From Pseudomonadota bacterium (GTDB taxonomy: Bacteria > Pseudomonadota > Gammaproteobacteria > Steroidobacterales > Steroidobacteraceae): a DNA stretch of 7,770 nucleotides. The notes beneath the pieces were generated by a model, which was not told where the DNA came from, ran no database searches, and saw only the letters and a list, made by a program, of their open reading frames with translations. The stretch is taken from positions 1 to 7,770 of the forward strand of contig QGUO01000159.1 of assembly GCA_003242495.1 (NCBI GenBank). Direction: 5' to 3'. Below, one piece after another: positions 1-6,361 of the stretch. Position 1 is the stretch's first letter, and each line of letters begins with the position of its first letter. Position numbers and translations under genes: made by a program.

Positions 1-916
1 CGGCCATGCAGCCCGAGCCGGCCGAGGTGATCGCCTGGCGGTAGACGTGGTCCGCCACGTCGCCGGCGGCGAACACGCCGGGCACGCTGGTCTGGGTCGC
101 GTTCCCGTTCAGACCCGATTGCACGATGATGTAGCCGTCGCGCATCTCGAGCTGCCCGGCAAACAACTGCGTGTTCGGCGCATGGCCGACGGCAATGAAC
201 ACCCCGGCCACGTCGAGGTCCTGCGTCTTGCCGGAGCCGACCTCCGCAACGCGCAGGCCCGTCACGCCGCCGTCATCGCCCAACACCTCGGACACCGTGT
301 GGTTCCAGAGGATGTGCACCTTGCCCTCGCGTTCACGCTCGAACAGCTGATCCTGCAGGATCTTCTCCGCGCGCAGGGCATCGCGCCGGTGCACCAGCGT
401 CACGTGCGCGGCGATGTTCGACAGATACAGGGCCTCCTCGACCGCGGTGTTGCCGCCGCCGACCACCGCGACCTTCTGGTTCCTGAAGAAGAAGCCGTCA
501 CAGGTGGCGCAGGCCGACACGCCGCGGCCGCGATACTTCTGCTCGGACTCCAGGCCGAGGTACTTGGCAGTGGCGCCCGTCGCGATGATCAGCGCATCGC
601 AGGTGTACGTGCCGCGGTCGCCTTCCAGGAGGAAGGGCCGCTGCGACAGGTCGGCCTTGTTGATGTGGTCGTTCACGATCTCGGTGTTGAAGCGCTCGGC
701 ATGCTGGCGCATGCGCTCCATCAGGGCGGGGCCGGTCAGGCCGTGCGGGTCGCCCGGCCAGTTGTCCACCTCCACGGTGGTCATGAGCTGTCCGCCTTGT
801 TCCATCCCCGTGATCAGCAGGGGCTTGCGGTTGGCACGCGCGGCATACACCGCGGCGGCATAGCCCGCCGGGCCGGAGCCGAGAATCACAAGCCGGGAGT
901 GGCGGGGAGCGCTCAT
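1..916 (-). CDS. trxB: Thioredoxin reductase TrxB, C-terminal end cut by window edge
   Basis: FAD- and NADPH-dependent reductase that keeps cytoplasmic thioredoxin reduced. Reading leftward from the ATG at 914-916, 305 residues are visible and the frame runs off the left edge. E. coli TrxB has about 321 residues, so only the last 10-16 are probably missing. Seen: FAD-binding GSGPAG at residues 13-18; GGQLMTT at 41-47; the redox site CATC with Cys136 and Cys139, matching the E. coli positions; NADPH-binding GGGNTA at 153-158; HRRDALRAEK at 177-186, whose arginines contact the NADPH phosphate in the family; and, near the window edge, FAAGDV followed by YRQAITSAGSGCMA, the conserved FAD-binding end. 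A good Shine-Dalgarno (GAGGTG, plus-strand 925-930) lies 8 bases before the ATG and fixes the start. The gene diverges from ftsK, as trxB does from the lrp-ftsK side in E. coli. No frameshift or missing catalytic residue is seen. Confidence 0.97.
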   Translation of the reverse strand, partial: MSAPRHSRLVILGSGPAGYAAAVYAARANRKPLLITGMEQGGQLMTTVEVDNWPGDPHGLTGPALMERMRQHAERFNTEIVNDHINKADLSQRPFLLEGDRGTYTCDALIIATGATAKYLGLESEQKYRGRGVSACATCDGFFFRNQKVAVVGGGNTAVEEALYLSNIAAHVTLVHRRDALRAEKILQDQLFEREREGKVHILWNHTVSEVLGDDGGVTGLRVAEVGSGKTQDLDVAGVFIAVGHAPNTQLFAGQLEMRDGYIIVQSGLNGNATQTSVPGVFAAGDVADHVYRQAITSAGSGCMA

Positions 917-1010
917 GTATCATTCACCTCGATGTGTCGGGCCATGGATGACTGGAATCGGCGACAGACTCGAGTTTCGCCGTTTCAGCCGAAAATTGCC
1001 CCCGGAATGA

Positions 1011-1045
1011 GGAATGTCCCCATTCCCGGCGGCTTGCAGCCGCTG
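1011..1045. repeat. Two back-to-back hairpin-forming inverted repeats
   Basis: The first inverted repeat has arms GGAATG (1011-1016) and CATTCC (1021-1026) around a four-base loop. An extra direct copy of GGAATG at 1004-1009 could pair with the same right arm. The second begins at the next base: arms CGGCGGCT (1027-1034) and AGCCGCTG (1038-1045) around a TGC loop, pairing over 8 bp with one G-U. Both lie between divergent genes, so transcription termination is not the obvious role. Operator sites for a dimeric regulator or structure in a 5' leader are possible. The pairing is seen; the function is unknown. Confidence 0.5.
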
Positions 1046-1131
1046 ACGCCGGCCACAACCGTGACATGGTAAGGAAAGGAAGCATCGCAGCAAAATAGAT
1101 CACACCGATGGCGTCCATTGATGGGCCTTGC

Positions 1132-1189
1132 ATGCCCGGGCTCCGGGCGTCCGTCAAGGCGCCGGGGCCGGCTGCGACGCGCGGCCCCG
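1132..1189. repeat. GC-rich inverted repeats upstream of ftsK promoter
   Basis: Two further inverted repeats. The first has arms ATGCCCGG (1132-1139) and CCGGGCGT (1143-1150) with a GCT loop, 8 bp including one U-G. The second has arms CGGGGCCG (1163-1170) and CGGCCCCG (1182-1189), 8 bp perfect with an 11-base loop. The right arm can also fold locally with the GGGGC that follows. There is no T-run after either stem, so neither looks like an intrinsic terminator. In such GC-rich DNA some pairing arises by chance, so the role is uncertain. Confidence 0.35.
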
Positions 1190-1214
1190 CCGGGGCGAAG
1201 TCCGCCCGCCGCGC

Positions 1215-1243
1215 TTGCAATTCGGGCTCACTTCCTTTCGAAT
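1215..1243 (+). promoter_or_regulatory. Candidate sigma-70 promoter for ftsK
   Basis: TTGCAA (1215-1220) resembles a -35 element at 4 of 6 bases. TCGAAT (1238-1243) resembles a -10 at 4 of 6, with a 17-base spacer. Transcription would start near 1250 and give a leader of about 30 bases that contains the ftsK Shine-Dalgarno. The alternative -10 TATAGA (1254-1259) has only a poor -35, and its start would fall almost on the Shine-Dalgarno. This is inference from consensus matching in an AT-richer patch. Confidence 0.3.
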
Positions 1244-1279
1244 ATCAATCAGTTATAGAACTATCTGAAGGTAAAATCA

Positions 1280-3583
1280 TTGGCCACCGCACAAGCCCGT
1301 AACGGCATGCGCCTCGGCGCCACCATCGTGCGTTCGCTGCGCGAGGGTGCGCTGTGGGTGTTCGGCGCGCTGGCGCTCATCGTGTTTGCGGCGCTGGCCA
1401 CCTTCGACCGCAACGATCCGTCGTTCGCCACCACGGGCGAGCCCGGGCCGATCTCCAATGTGATCGGCCCCATCGGCGCCCACCTGGCGGGGCTGCTGGT
1501 GCTGTTGTTCGGCGCACCGGCCTTCCTGTTCCCGGTGATGATCGGCCTGGCCGGCTGGCTGCTGTATCGCGACCGCGCCGCCACCGAGAAGGCCTCGCGC
1601 GCGAGCCTCGCCTTCCGCGGGCTGGGGTTCGTGCTCACGCTGCTCACCAGCTGTGGTCTGGCCAGCCTGCACTTCGAGGCCGAGAGCTACCCGAACTCCG
1701 CCGGCGGGGTGCTCGGCACCTTCGTCGGCCACGGGCTCGAGCAGGGCTTGAGCTTCCTCGGCGCGACGCTGCTGTTGCTGGCGCTGTGGCTGGCGGGCGT
1801 CTCGCTGTTCGCCGGCGTGTCGTGGATCGAGGTCATGGACCGGGTGGGCCGGGGCGTGCTCGCGGGCTTCGAATGGCTCTCCGGCAAGATCAGCGAGTCG
1901 CGCGAGATCAAGGTGGGACGCGAGGTGAAGGAGGCGCGCGCCGAGATCATCCGCGAGGAGCAGCGCCTCGTGGCCACGCGCCGGCCGCCCAAGATCGAGC
2001 CGGCCGCGCCCAAGGTGGAGCGCAGCGAGCGGCTGGAGAAGGAGCGGCAGGTGCCGATGTTCGATCAGCCCAACCCCAAGGAGCTGCCGGCGCTGTCGCT
2101 GCTCGACGATCCGCCGCCGCAGGAGGGCGGCTATTCGGCGGAGGCGCTCGAGGCCATGTCGCGGCTGGTGGAGCTGAAGCTGCGCGATTTCGGTATCGAG
2201 GTGGAAGTGGTCGAGGTGCACCCCGGCCCGGTGGTCACACGCTTCGAGCTGCGCCCCGCGCCCGGCGTCAAGGTGAGCCAGATCACCAACCTGTCGAAGG
2301 ACCTGGCGCGTTCGCTGTCGGCGGTGAGCGTGCGCGTGGTGGAGGTCATCCCGGGCAAGTCGACCATCGGGCTGGAGATCCCCAACGAGAAGCGCGAGCT
2401 GGTGACGCTCGGCGAAATCATCAAGTCGAAGACCTTCGACGAGATGAACTCGCCGCTCGCCCTGGTGCTCGGCAAAGACATCGGCGGCGCCCCGGTGGTG
2501 GCGGACCTCGCGCGCATGCCGCACCTGCTGGTCGGCGGCACGACCGGTTCAGGCAAGTCCACCGCCGTCAACGCCATGGTGCTCTCGCTGCTCTACAAGT
2601 CGAAAGCCGAGCAGGTGCGGATGATCATGATCGATCCGAAGATGCTCGAGCTGTCGGTGTACGAGGGCATTCCGCATCTGCTGGCGCCGGTGGTCACCGA
2701 CATGAAGGAGGCGGCCAATGCGCTGCGCTGGTGCGTGGCGGAGATGGAACGGCGCTATCAGCTCATGGCCGCGCTCGGCGTGCGCAACCTCGCCGGCTTC
2801 AACCGCAAGATCCGCGAGGCGCAGGAGGCCGGCCAGCCGATCCGCGATCCGCTGCTCATGAAGCATCTCGGGCCGGAAGGCAATCCCGAGGATGTGCCGT
2901 TCCTCGAGCCTGCGCCGTTCATCGTGGTCATCATCGACGAGCTGGCCGATCTCATGATGATCGTCGGCAAGAAGGTCGAGGAGCTGATCGCGCGACTCGC
3001 GCAGAAGGCGCGCGCCTCGGGCATCCACCTCATCCTCGCGACCCAGCGCCCCTCGGTGGATGTGATCACCGGCCTGATCAAGGCCAACATCCCCACCCGC
3101 ATCGCCTTCCAGGTCTCGGCCAAGGTCGATTCGCGCACCATTCTCGACCAGAGCGGCGCGGAGCAACTGTTGGGCCATGGCGACATGCTGTTCCTGCCGC
3201 CGGGCACCTCGGTGCCCATCCGCGTGCACGGCGCCTTCGTCTCGGATCAGGAAGTGCATCGCGTGGTGGGCGCCTTGCGCGGTGCGGAGCCGCAGTACAT
3301 CGACGAAATCCTCGAAGGCCCCAAGGGGCCGATCCCGGGGCTGCCGGGCGAAGCACAGGAGGGCGAGGGCGACGACGGCGAGCAGGATCCGCTCTACGAC
3401 GAGGCCGTGCGCATCGTGCTCGAGACCCGCAAGGCCTCGATCTCCGGCGTGCAGCGTCGCCTGAAGATCGGCTACAACCGCGCCGCACGCATGATCGAGA
3501 CCATGGAGGCGGCGGGCCTGGTCGGGCCACTGCAGTCGAACGGCTCCCGCGAGGTGCTCGCGCCGGCTCCGCCGGAGGATTAA
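1280..3583 (+). CDS. ftsK: DNA translocase FtsK (short-linker form)
   Basis: Septum-anchored, ATP-driven DNA pump that clears and aligns the chromosome terminus during division and activates XerCD recombination at dif. It has 767 residues, against 1329 in E. coli; the difference is mostly the linker. Order: four predicted membrane segments (roughly residues 23-42, 68-95, 112-130, 157-181); a short charged linker to about 285; alpha/beta motor domain with Walker A GTTGSGKST (420-428), Walker B ending IIDE (Asp553, Glu554) and ATQRPSVDVITG (587-598); then a C-terminal winged-helix gamma domain (about 703-764). The gamma helix GYNRAARMIE (731-740) keeps Asn733, Arg737 and Glu740, matching E. coli Asn1296, Arg1300 and Glu1303, which read KOPS. 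The start is TTG: GAAGGT (1267-1272) lies 7 bases before it. An in-frame ATG at 1307 would remove nine residues and lacks comparable support. Confidence 0.96.
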   Translation: MATAQARNGMRLGATIVRSLREGALWVFGALALIVFAALATFDRNDPSFATTGEPGPISNVIGPIGAHLAGLLVLLFGAPAFLFPVMIGLAGWLLYRDRAATEKASRASLAFRGLGFVLTLLTSCGLASLHFEAESYPNSAGGVLGTFVGHGLEQGLSFLGATLLLLALWLAGVSLFAGVSWIEVMDRVGRGVLAGFEWLSGKISESREIKVGREVKEARAEIIREEQRLVATRRPPKIEPAAPKVERSERLEKERQVPMFDQPNPKELPALSLLDDPPPQEGGYSAEALEAMSRLVELKLRDFGIEVEVVEVHPGPVVTRFELRPAPGVKVSQITNLSKDLARSLSAVSVRVVEVIPGKSTIGLEIPNEKRELVTLGEIIKSKTFDEMNSPLALVLGKDIGGAPVVADLARMPHLLVGGTTGSGKSTAVNAMVLSLLYKSKAEQVRMIMIDPKMLELSVYEGIPHLLAPVVTDMKEAANALRWCVAEMERRYQLMAALGVRNLAGFNRKIREAQEAGQPIRDPLLMKHLGPEGNPEDVPFLEPAPFIVVIIDELADLMMIVGKKVEELIARLAQKARASGIHLILATQRPSVDVITGLIKANIPTRIAFQVSAKVDSRTILDQSGAEQLLGHGDMLFLPPGTSVPIRVHGAFVSDQEVHRVVGALRGAEPQYIDEILEGPKGPIPGLPGEAQEGEGDDGEQDPLYDEAVRIVLETRKASISGVQRRLKIGYNRAARMIETMEAAGLVGPLQSNGSREVLAPAPPED

Positions 3584-3727
3584 CATTCGGGCGCAGGATC
3601 GGAGGCCTGTCGCGACGTCGGGCGTTCGCGAGTCACGGGTCTGCACGATCGGCGCTCGCGAGGATCACGACAGCACATGGAACCACCGCGCTGTCGCAGG
3701 ATCGAAAGACCAGGTAACCGGGCGAGC
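3584..3727 (+). other. ftsK-lolA gap with short direct repeats
   Basis: This 144-base gap has no gene and no terminator-like hairpin with a T-run. The 10-mer CGCAGGATCG occurs at both 3592-3601 and 3695-3704. A longer imperfect pair is GGCGTTCGCGAG-TCACG (3621-3637) and GGCGCTCGCGAG-GATCACG (3651-3669). TCGCGA occurs three times (3609, 3626, 3656). No good sigma-70 promoter is visible, so lolA may be read from ftsK transcription or from a promoter I cannot recognise. Confidence 0.4.
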
Positions 3728-4465
3728 ATGAACATCCGATCCCTTCTGTCCTTCCCGACCGTACGACGCTGGTGGGCGTGCCGGCGCGCTGCGGCGCCGC
3801 TCGCGATGGTCGCGCTGGCGGTTGCCGTCGTGACGCCGTCGCCGGCCGCGGCGCCCAGCGAGGTGGCCGAGGGCTACCAGCGCGTCGAACGGTTCCTGCG
3901 CGGTCTCGAGGGGCTCGAGGCCGATTTTCACCAGGTGCTGCACGACCGTGCAGGACAGACGGCCGACGAATCGAGCGGCACGCTCGCCATTCGTCGCCCC
4001 AATCGTTTCCGCTGGGACTATCGCGATCCCTACGAGCAGGTGATCGTCGCCGACGGCGCGCGTGTGTGGCTGTACGACGCCGACCTCGAGCAGGTCACGG
4101 TGCGCAAGCTCGACGAGAGCTTGTCGGCGACGCCGGCGATGCTGCTGAGCGGTGAGGGCAATCTGAGCGATAATTTCACGGTGGTCGAGACGAGCCGAGA
4201 GGCGGGCGTCGAGTGGGTGCGCATGGAACCGAAGCGCGCCGACACCGATTTTCGCTGGGTGCGGCTCGGCTTTCAGGGCGAGGAACTCCGATACATGCAG
4301 CTGGCGGACAAGCTCGGGCAGACCACCACGCTCGAGTTCAGCAACTTCCAACGCAATCCCGTGATCGATCCGGCGCGCTTCACGTTCACGGTGCCGCCCG
4401 GCGCCGACGTGATCGGCGAGCCGCGCGCGGACGCCGACGCGGCGGCACCGGGCGCGGGCCGCTGA
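3728..4465 (+). CDS. lolA: Outer-membrane lipoprotein carrier LolA
   Basis: Periplasmic chaperone that takes lipoproteins released by the LolCDE transporter and hands them to LolB at the outer membrane. 245 residues before processing. The N-terminus is a long signal peptide: an arginine-rich start (Arg4, Arg13, Arg14, Arg19, Arg20), a hydrophobic core at about 23-35, then SPAAAPS, with cleavage likely around 40-42. The mature part shows family landmarks: ADFHQVLHDRAGQ (65-77), the IRRPNRFRWDY stretch (88-98; E. coli has VKRPNLFNW), EQVIVADGARVWLYDADLEQ (103-122), and the late IDPARFTFTVPPGADV (213-228). An Ala/Pro-rich tail of about 15 residues is extra compared with E. coli LolA (203 residues in total). 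The start at 3728 gives a normal signal peptide; its Shine-Dalgarno is weak (AGG at 3712-3714). An ATG at 3677 would add 17 polar residues. lolA is five bases from the next gene and follows ftsK as in other gammaproteobacteria. Confidence 0.95.
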   Translation: MNIRSLLSFPTVRRWWACRRAAAPLAMVALAVAVVTPSPAAAPSEVAEGYQRVERFLRGLEGLEADFHQVLHDRAGQTADESSGTLAIRRPNRFRWDYRDPYEQVIVADGARVWLYDADLEQVTVRKLDESLSATPAMLLSGEGNLSDNFTVVETSREAGVEWVRMEPKRADTDFRWVRLGFQGEELRYMQLADKLGQTTTLEFSNFQRNPVIDPARFTFTVPPGADVIGEPRADADAAAPGAGR

Positions 4466-4470
4466 GTCTC

Positions 4471-4869
4471 GTGACGGTTCCCTTGCGCCATCCGGCGGCA
4501 TGGCTGACCATCGGCTGGTCGTTGGTGGCCTGCGCCATCATCGGCAGCCTCATGCCGGGCAATGCAGTGAGCAAGCTCGGTCTGTTCAAGATCGGTGACA
4601 AGCTCCTGCACGCCGGCATGTATGCCGCGCTCGCCATCTGGTTCACGGGCATCTACCCGCGCTCGCGGTATGTCGCCATCGCCGTGGGACTGTTCCTGCT
4701 CGGCGTGCTCGCCGAGCTCGGACAGGGGGCGATGCACGCCGGGCGGGAGCCCTCGCTCGGGGACGTCGTCGCCAACTCCGTCGGCATCGCGGTGGGCGTG
4801 GGCCTGGCGCTCGCGGGGCTCGGCGGATGGGCGCGCCGCGTGGAAGACTGGGTGGTGGGTCGCTCGTGA
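4471..4869 (+). CDS. VanZ-like family small integral membrane protein
   Basis: 132 residues, with about four predicted membrane segments (roughly 11-28, 45-61, 66-86, 98-117). It carries the conserved polar pattern of the VanZ-like family: DKLLHAGMY (43-51) with Asp43, Lys44 and His47; AELGQ (81-85) with Glu82 and Gln85; then GREPSLGDVVANSVG (91-105) with Arg92, Asp98 and Asn102. The family is named for VanZ of enterococcal teicoplanin resistance, but the biochemical role of most members is unknown, so I do not infer antibiotic resistance. The likely start is GTG at 4471, five bases after the lolA stop, without a strong Shine-Dalgarno, which suggests coupling to lolA translation. An ATG at 4552 would lose the first membrane segment. 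The stop overlaps the rarA start in GTGA (4866-4869). The position suggests co-expression in a lolA-vanZ-rarA operon; a cell-envelope role is only a guess. Confidence 0.85.
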   Translation: MTVPLRHPAAWLTIGWSLVACAIIGSLMPGNAVSKLGLFKIGDKLLHAGMYAALAIWFTGIYPRSRYVAIAVGLFLLGVLAELGQGAMHAGREPSLGDVVANSVGIAVGVGLALAGLGGWARRVEDWVVGRS

Positions 4870-6158
4870 ACGCCGTGGAACCCGGGCGACCGCTCGCCGA
4901 TCGCATGCGGCCGACCTCCATCGAGGACTACGTCGGCCAGGCTCATCTGCTCGGCCCGGGCAAGCCGCTGCGCCGCATGCTCGAAGGCCGCCATCTGCAC
5001 TCGATGATCCTCTGGGGACCGCCGGGCACGGGCAAGACCACGCTCGCCCGGCTGGTGGCGCAGGCCTGCGATGCGCAGTTCATTGCGCTGTCCGCCGTGA
5101 TGGCCGGCGTGAAAGACATCCGCGCCGCCGCCGAGAAGGCGCAGGCGGCCCGACAGAGCGAAGGCCGGCGCACCGTGCTGTTCCTCGACGAGGTGCACCG
5201 CTTCAACAAGGCGCAACAGGACGCATTCCTGCCATGGGTGGAGGACGGCACGCTGGTGTTCATCGGGGCCACTACCGAGAACCCATCTTTCGAGCTGAAC
5301 AACGCCTTGTTGTCGCGCGCGCGTGTGTACGTGCTGCGCTCGCTCACCCAGGACGATCTCAGGATGGTGCTCGAGCGGGCGCTCGCGTCGGACGCGGCCG
5401 TGCAACCCGACCTGACCGCCGAGCCGGAGGCGCTCGAGCTCATCGCGCGGGCGGCCGACGGCGATGCGCGCCGGGCGCTGAACATGCTGGAGCTGGCCAT
5501 CGATCTGGCCGGCGCGGCGAGCCCGCCGCGCATCGATGCGGCGGTCGCGCGGGAGGTGGCGGCCGGCGGGCTGAGACGGTTCGACAAGCAGGGCGAGGCC
5601 TTCTACGACCAGATCTCGGCCCTGCACAAGTCGATTCGCGGCAGCGATCCCGATGCGGCGCTCTACTGGCTGGCGCGCATGCTCGATGGCGGCTGCGATC
5701 CGCGCTACATCGCGCGGCGTGTGCTGCGCATCGCATCGGAGGACATCGGCAACGCCGATCCGCGGGCGCTCACCCTGGCGCTCGAGGCCTGCGAGGTGTA
5801 CGAGCGGCTCGGCAGCCCCGAAGGGGAGTTGGCCATCGCCCAGGCCGTGGTGTTCCTTGCCTGCGTGGCCAAGAGCAATGCGGTCTACACGGCGTTCAAC
5901 GAAGCCATGCAGGATGCCAGGCGGCTGGGCTCGCTCGAGGTGCCGCTGCATTTGCGCAATGCGCCCACACGGCTCATGAAGGAGCTCGGCTACGGCAAGG
6001 GTTACCGCTACGCCCACGACGAGCCGGATGCCTACGCGGCCGGGGAAAACTACTTCCCCGAAGGCATGACGCCGAAGCAGTACTACAAGCCCGTGCCCCG
6101 CGGCCTGGAGATCAAGATCGGCGAGGCCCTGGAGCGCCGTCGACGCCGTTCCGAGTGA
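4866..6158 (+). CDS. rarA: Replication-associated recombination protein A (RarA/MgsA)
   Basis: AAA+ ATPase of the clamp-loader/RuvB type, related to eukaryotic WRNIP1/Mgs1. It acts at stalled replication forks and binds single-stranded-DNA-binding protein. 430 residues from the chosen start (E. coli 447). Seen: RPLADRMRPTSIEDYVGQAHLL (8-29), typical of the family N-terminus; Walker A GPPGTGKT (51-58); Walker B LFLDEVHRF (105-113) with Asp108 and Glu109; sensor 1 region GATTENPSFELN (134-145); SRAR (150-153), the likely arginine finger; sensor 2 GDARRALN (199-206). The C-terminal tetramerisation region includes DQISALHKSIRGSDPDAALY (248-267), SEDIGNADP (291-299) and NYFPEGM (395-401). The GTG at 4866 overlaps the previous stop by four bases (GTGA), and GGTGGG (4854-4859) stands six bases before it. 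A start at the in-frame ATG 4827 would add 13 residues encoded inside the vanZ-like gene and is less likely. Confidence 0.95.
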   Translation: MNAVEPGRPLADRMRPTSIEDYVGQAHLLGPGKPLRRMLEGRHLHSMILWGPPGTGKTTLARLVAQACDAQFIALSAVMAGVKDIRAAAEKAQAARQSEGRRTVLFLDEVHRFNKAQQDAFLPWVEDGTLVFIGATTENPSFELNNALLSRARVYVLRSLTQDDLRMVLERALASDAAVQPDLTAEPEALELIARAADGDARRALNMLELAIDLAGAASPPRIDAAVAREVAAGGLRRFDKQGEAFYDQISALHKSIRGSDPDAALYWLARMLDGGCDPRYIARRVLRIASEDIGNADPRALTLALEACEVYERLGSPEGELAIAQAVVFLACVAKSNAVYTAFNEAMQDARRLGSLEVPLHLRNAPTRLMKELGYGKGYRYAHDEPDAYAAGENYFPEGMTPKQYYKPVPRGLEIKIGEALERRRRRSE

Positions 6159-6165
6159 GCCAGGC

Positions 6166-6180
6166 GGCGCCAGCGGCGCC
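6166..6180. repeat. Short GC hairpin just after rarA
   Basis: GGCGCC (6166-6171) and GGCGCC (6175-6180) flank an AGC loop and form a 6-bp GC stem starting eight bases after the rarA stop. No T-run follows, so this is at most a weak or factor-dependent end signal for the lolA-vanZ-rarA transcript, or a site that protects its 3' end. Confidence 0.3.
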
Positions 6181-6311
6181 CGGCGCGGATCGGCGGCGCA
6201 CGGTGCTCGACGTGACGGGGTGCCGCTCGGTGCTCATCGGGCAGACGCCGTGCGGTCCGCGCTGCGCCGGCAAGCGACGCACAGCACGCGCCAGGGCCGG
6301 GAATGATCCTG

Positions 6312-6343
6312 CGCGGGCGCATCCCCTGCGGGTAGTGCCCGCG
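6312..6343 (+). repeat. Strong hairpin upstream of serS
   Basis: Arms CGCGGGCGC (6312-6320) and GTGCCCGCG (6335-6343) pair over 9 bp with one G-U. Inside, after two mismatched pairs, CCC (6323-6325) can pair with GGG (6330-6332) around a four-base loop. The run that follows, GCGTGTTCCCTC, has too few T for a standard intrinsic terminator. It ends about 46 bases before the serS start and abuts the candidate -10, so it could end upstream transcription, serve as a protein-binding palindrome at the promoter, or lie in a longer serS leader. Confidence 0.5.
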
Positions 6344-6355
6344 GCGTGTTCCCTC

Positions 6356-6361
6356 TATCAT
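6356..6361 (+). promoter_or_regulatory. Candidate -10 element for serS
   Basis: TATCAT matches the sigma-70 -10 consensus at 5 of 6 positions and lies in a patch poorer in G than its surroundings. No good -35 exists at 16-18 bases upstream; the sequence there falls in the right arm of the hairpin. If used, transcription would start near 6368 and give a leader of only about 22 bases. Confidence 0.3.

Larger units (their letters stand above)
917..1279. promoter_or_regulatory. Divergent trxB/ftsK control region, no gene seen
   Basis: These 363 bases separate the two divergent starts. Short ORFs cross the region on both strands, but none has a good ribosome-binding site or resembles a known protein. 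The left part (970-1045) holds several short inverted repeats. The middle (1132-1200) is very GC-rich and self-complementary. The right part (about 1216-1280) is clearly AT-richer and should contain the ftsK promoter. In E. coli the lrp gene sits between trxB and ftsK; there is no trace of it here. I could not pick a convincing trxB promoter. The best weak candidate on the minus strand is TTGCTG spaced 16 bases from TACCAT, near 1070-1098. Confidence 0.6.

Noticed and set aside
1091..1107. CRP-like half site (TGTGA on the minus strand) upstream of trxB
   Set aside because: No second half site at the required spacing.
1108..1302. 64-codon plus-strand ORF running into the ftsK start
   Set aside because: No Shine-Dalgarno, no recognisable product, and it crosses the GC-rich inverted repeats and the likely promoter.
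1277..2524. Long minus-strand ORF of 415 codons opposite ftsK
   Set aside because: Its translation is low-complexity His/Arg/Ala/Leu-rich sequence typical of an antisense shadow in GC-rich DNA, and ftsK on the other strand is certain.
1354..3717. Plus-strand 787-codon ORF in another frame of ftsK
   Set aside because: Arg/Gly/Ala-rich shadow; the overlapping frame encodes FtsK with intact Walker motifs.
3677..3727. Upstream ATG extending LolA by 17 residues
   Set aside because: It would put a polar, Arg-rich stretch before an otherwise normal signal peptide; the ATG at 3728 gives the expected architecture.
4653..6017. Minus-strand ORF of 454 codons opposite the vanZ-like gene and rarA
   Set aside because: It matches no family I know, is His/Arg/Gln-rich, and lies wholly antisense to well-supported genes.
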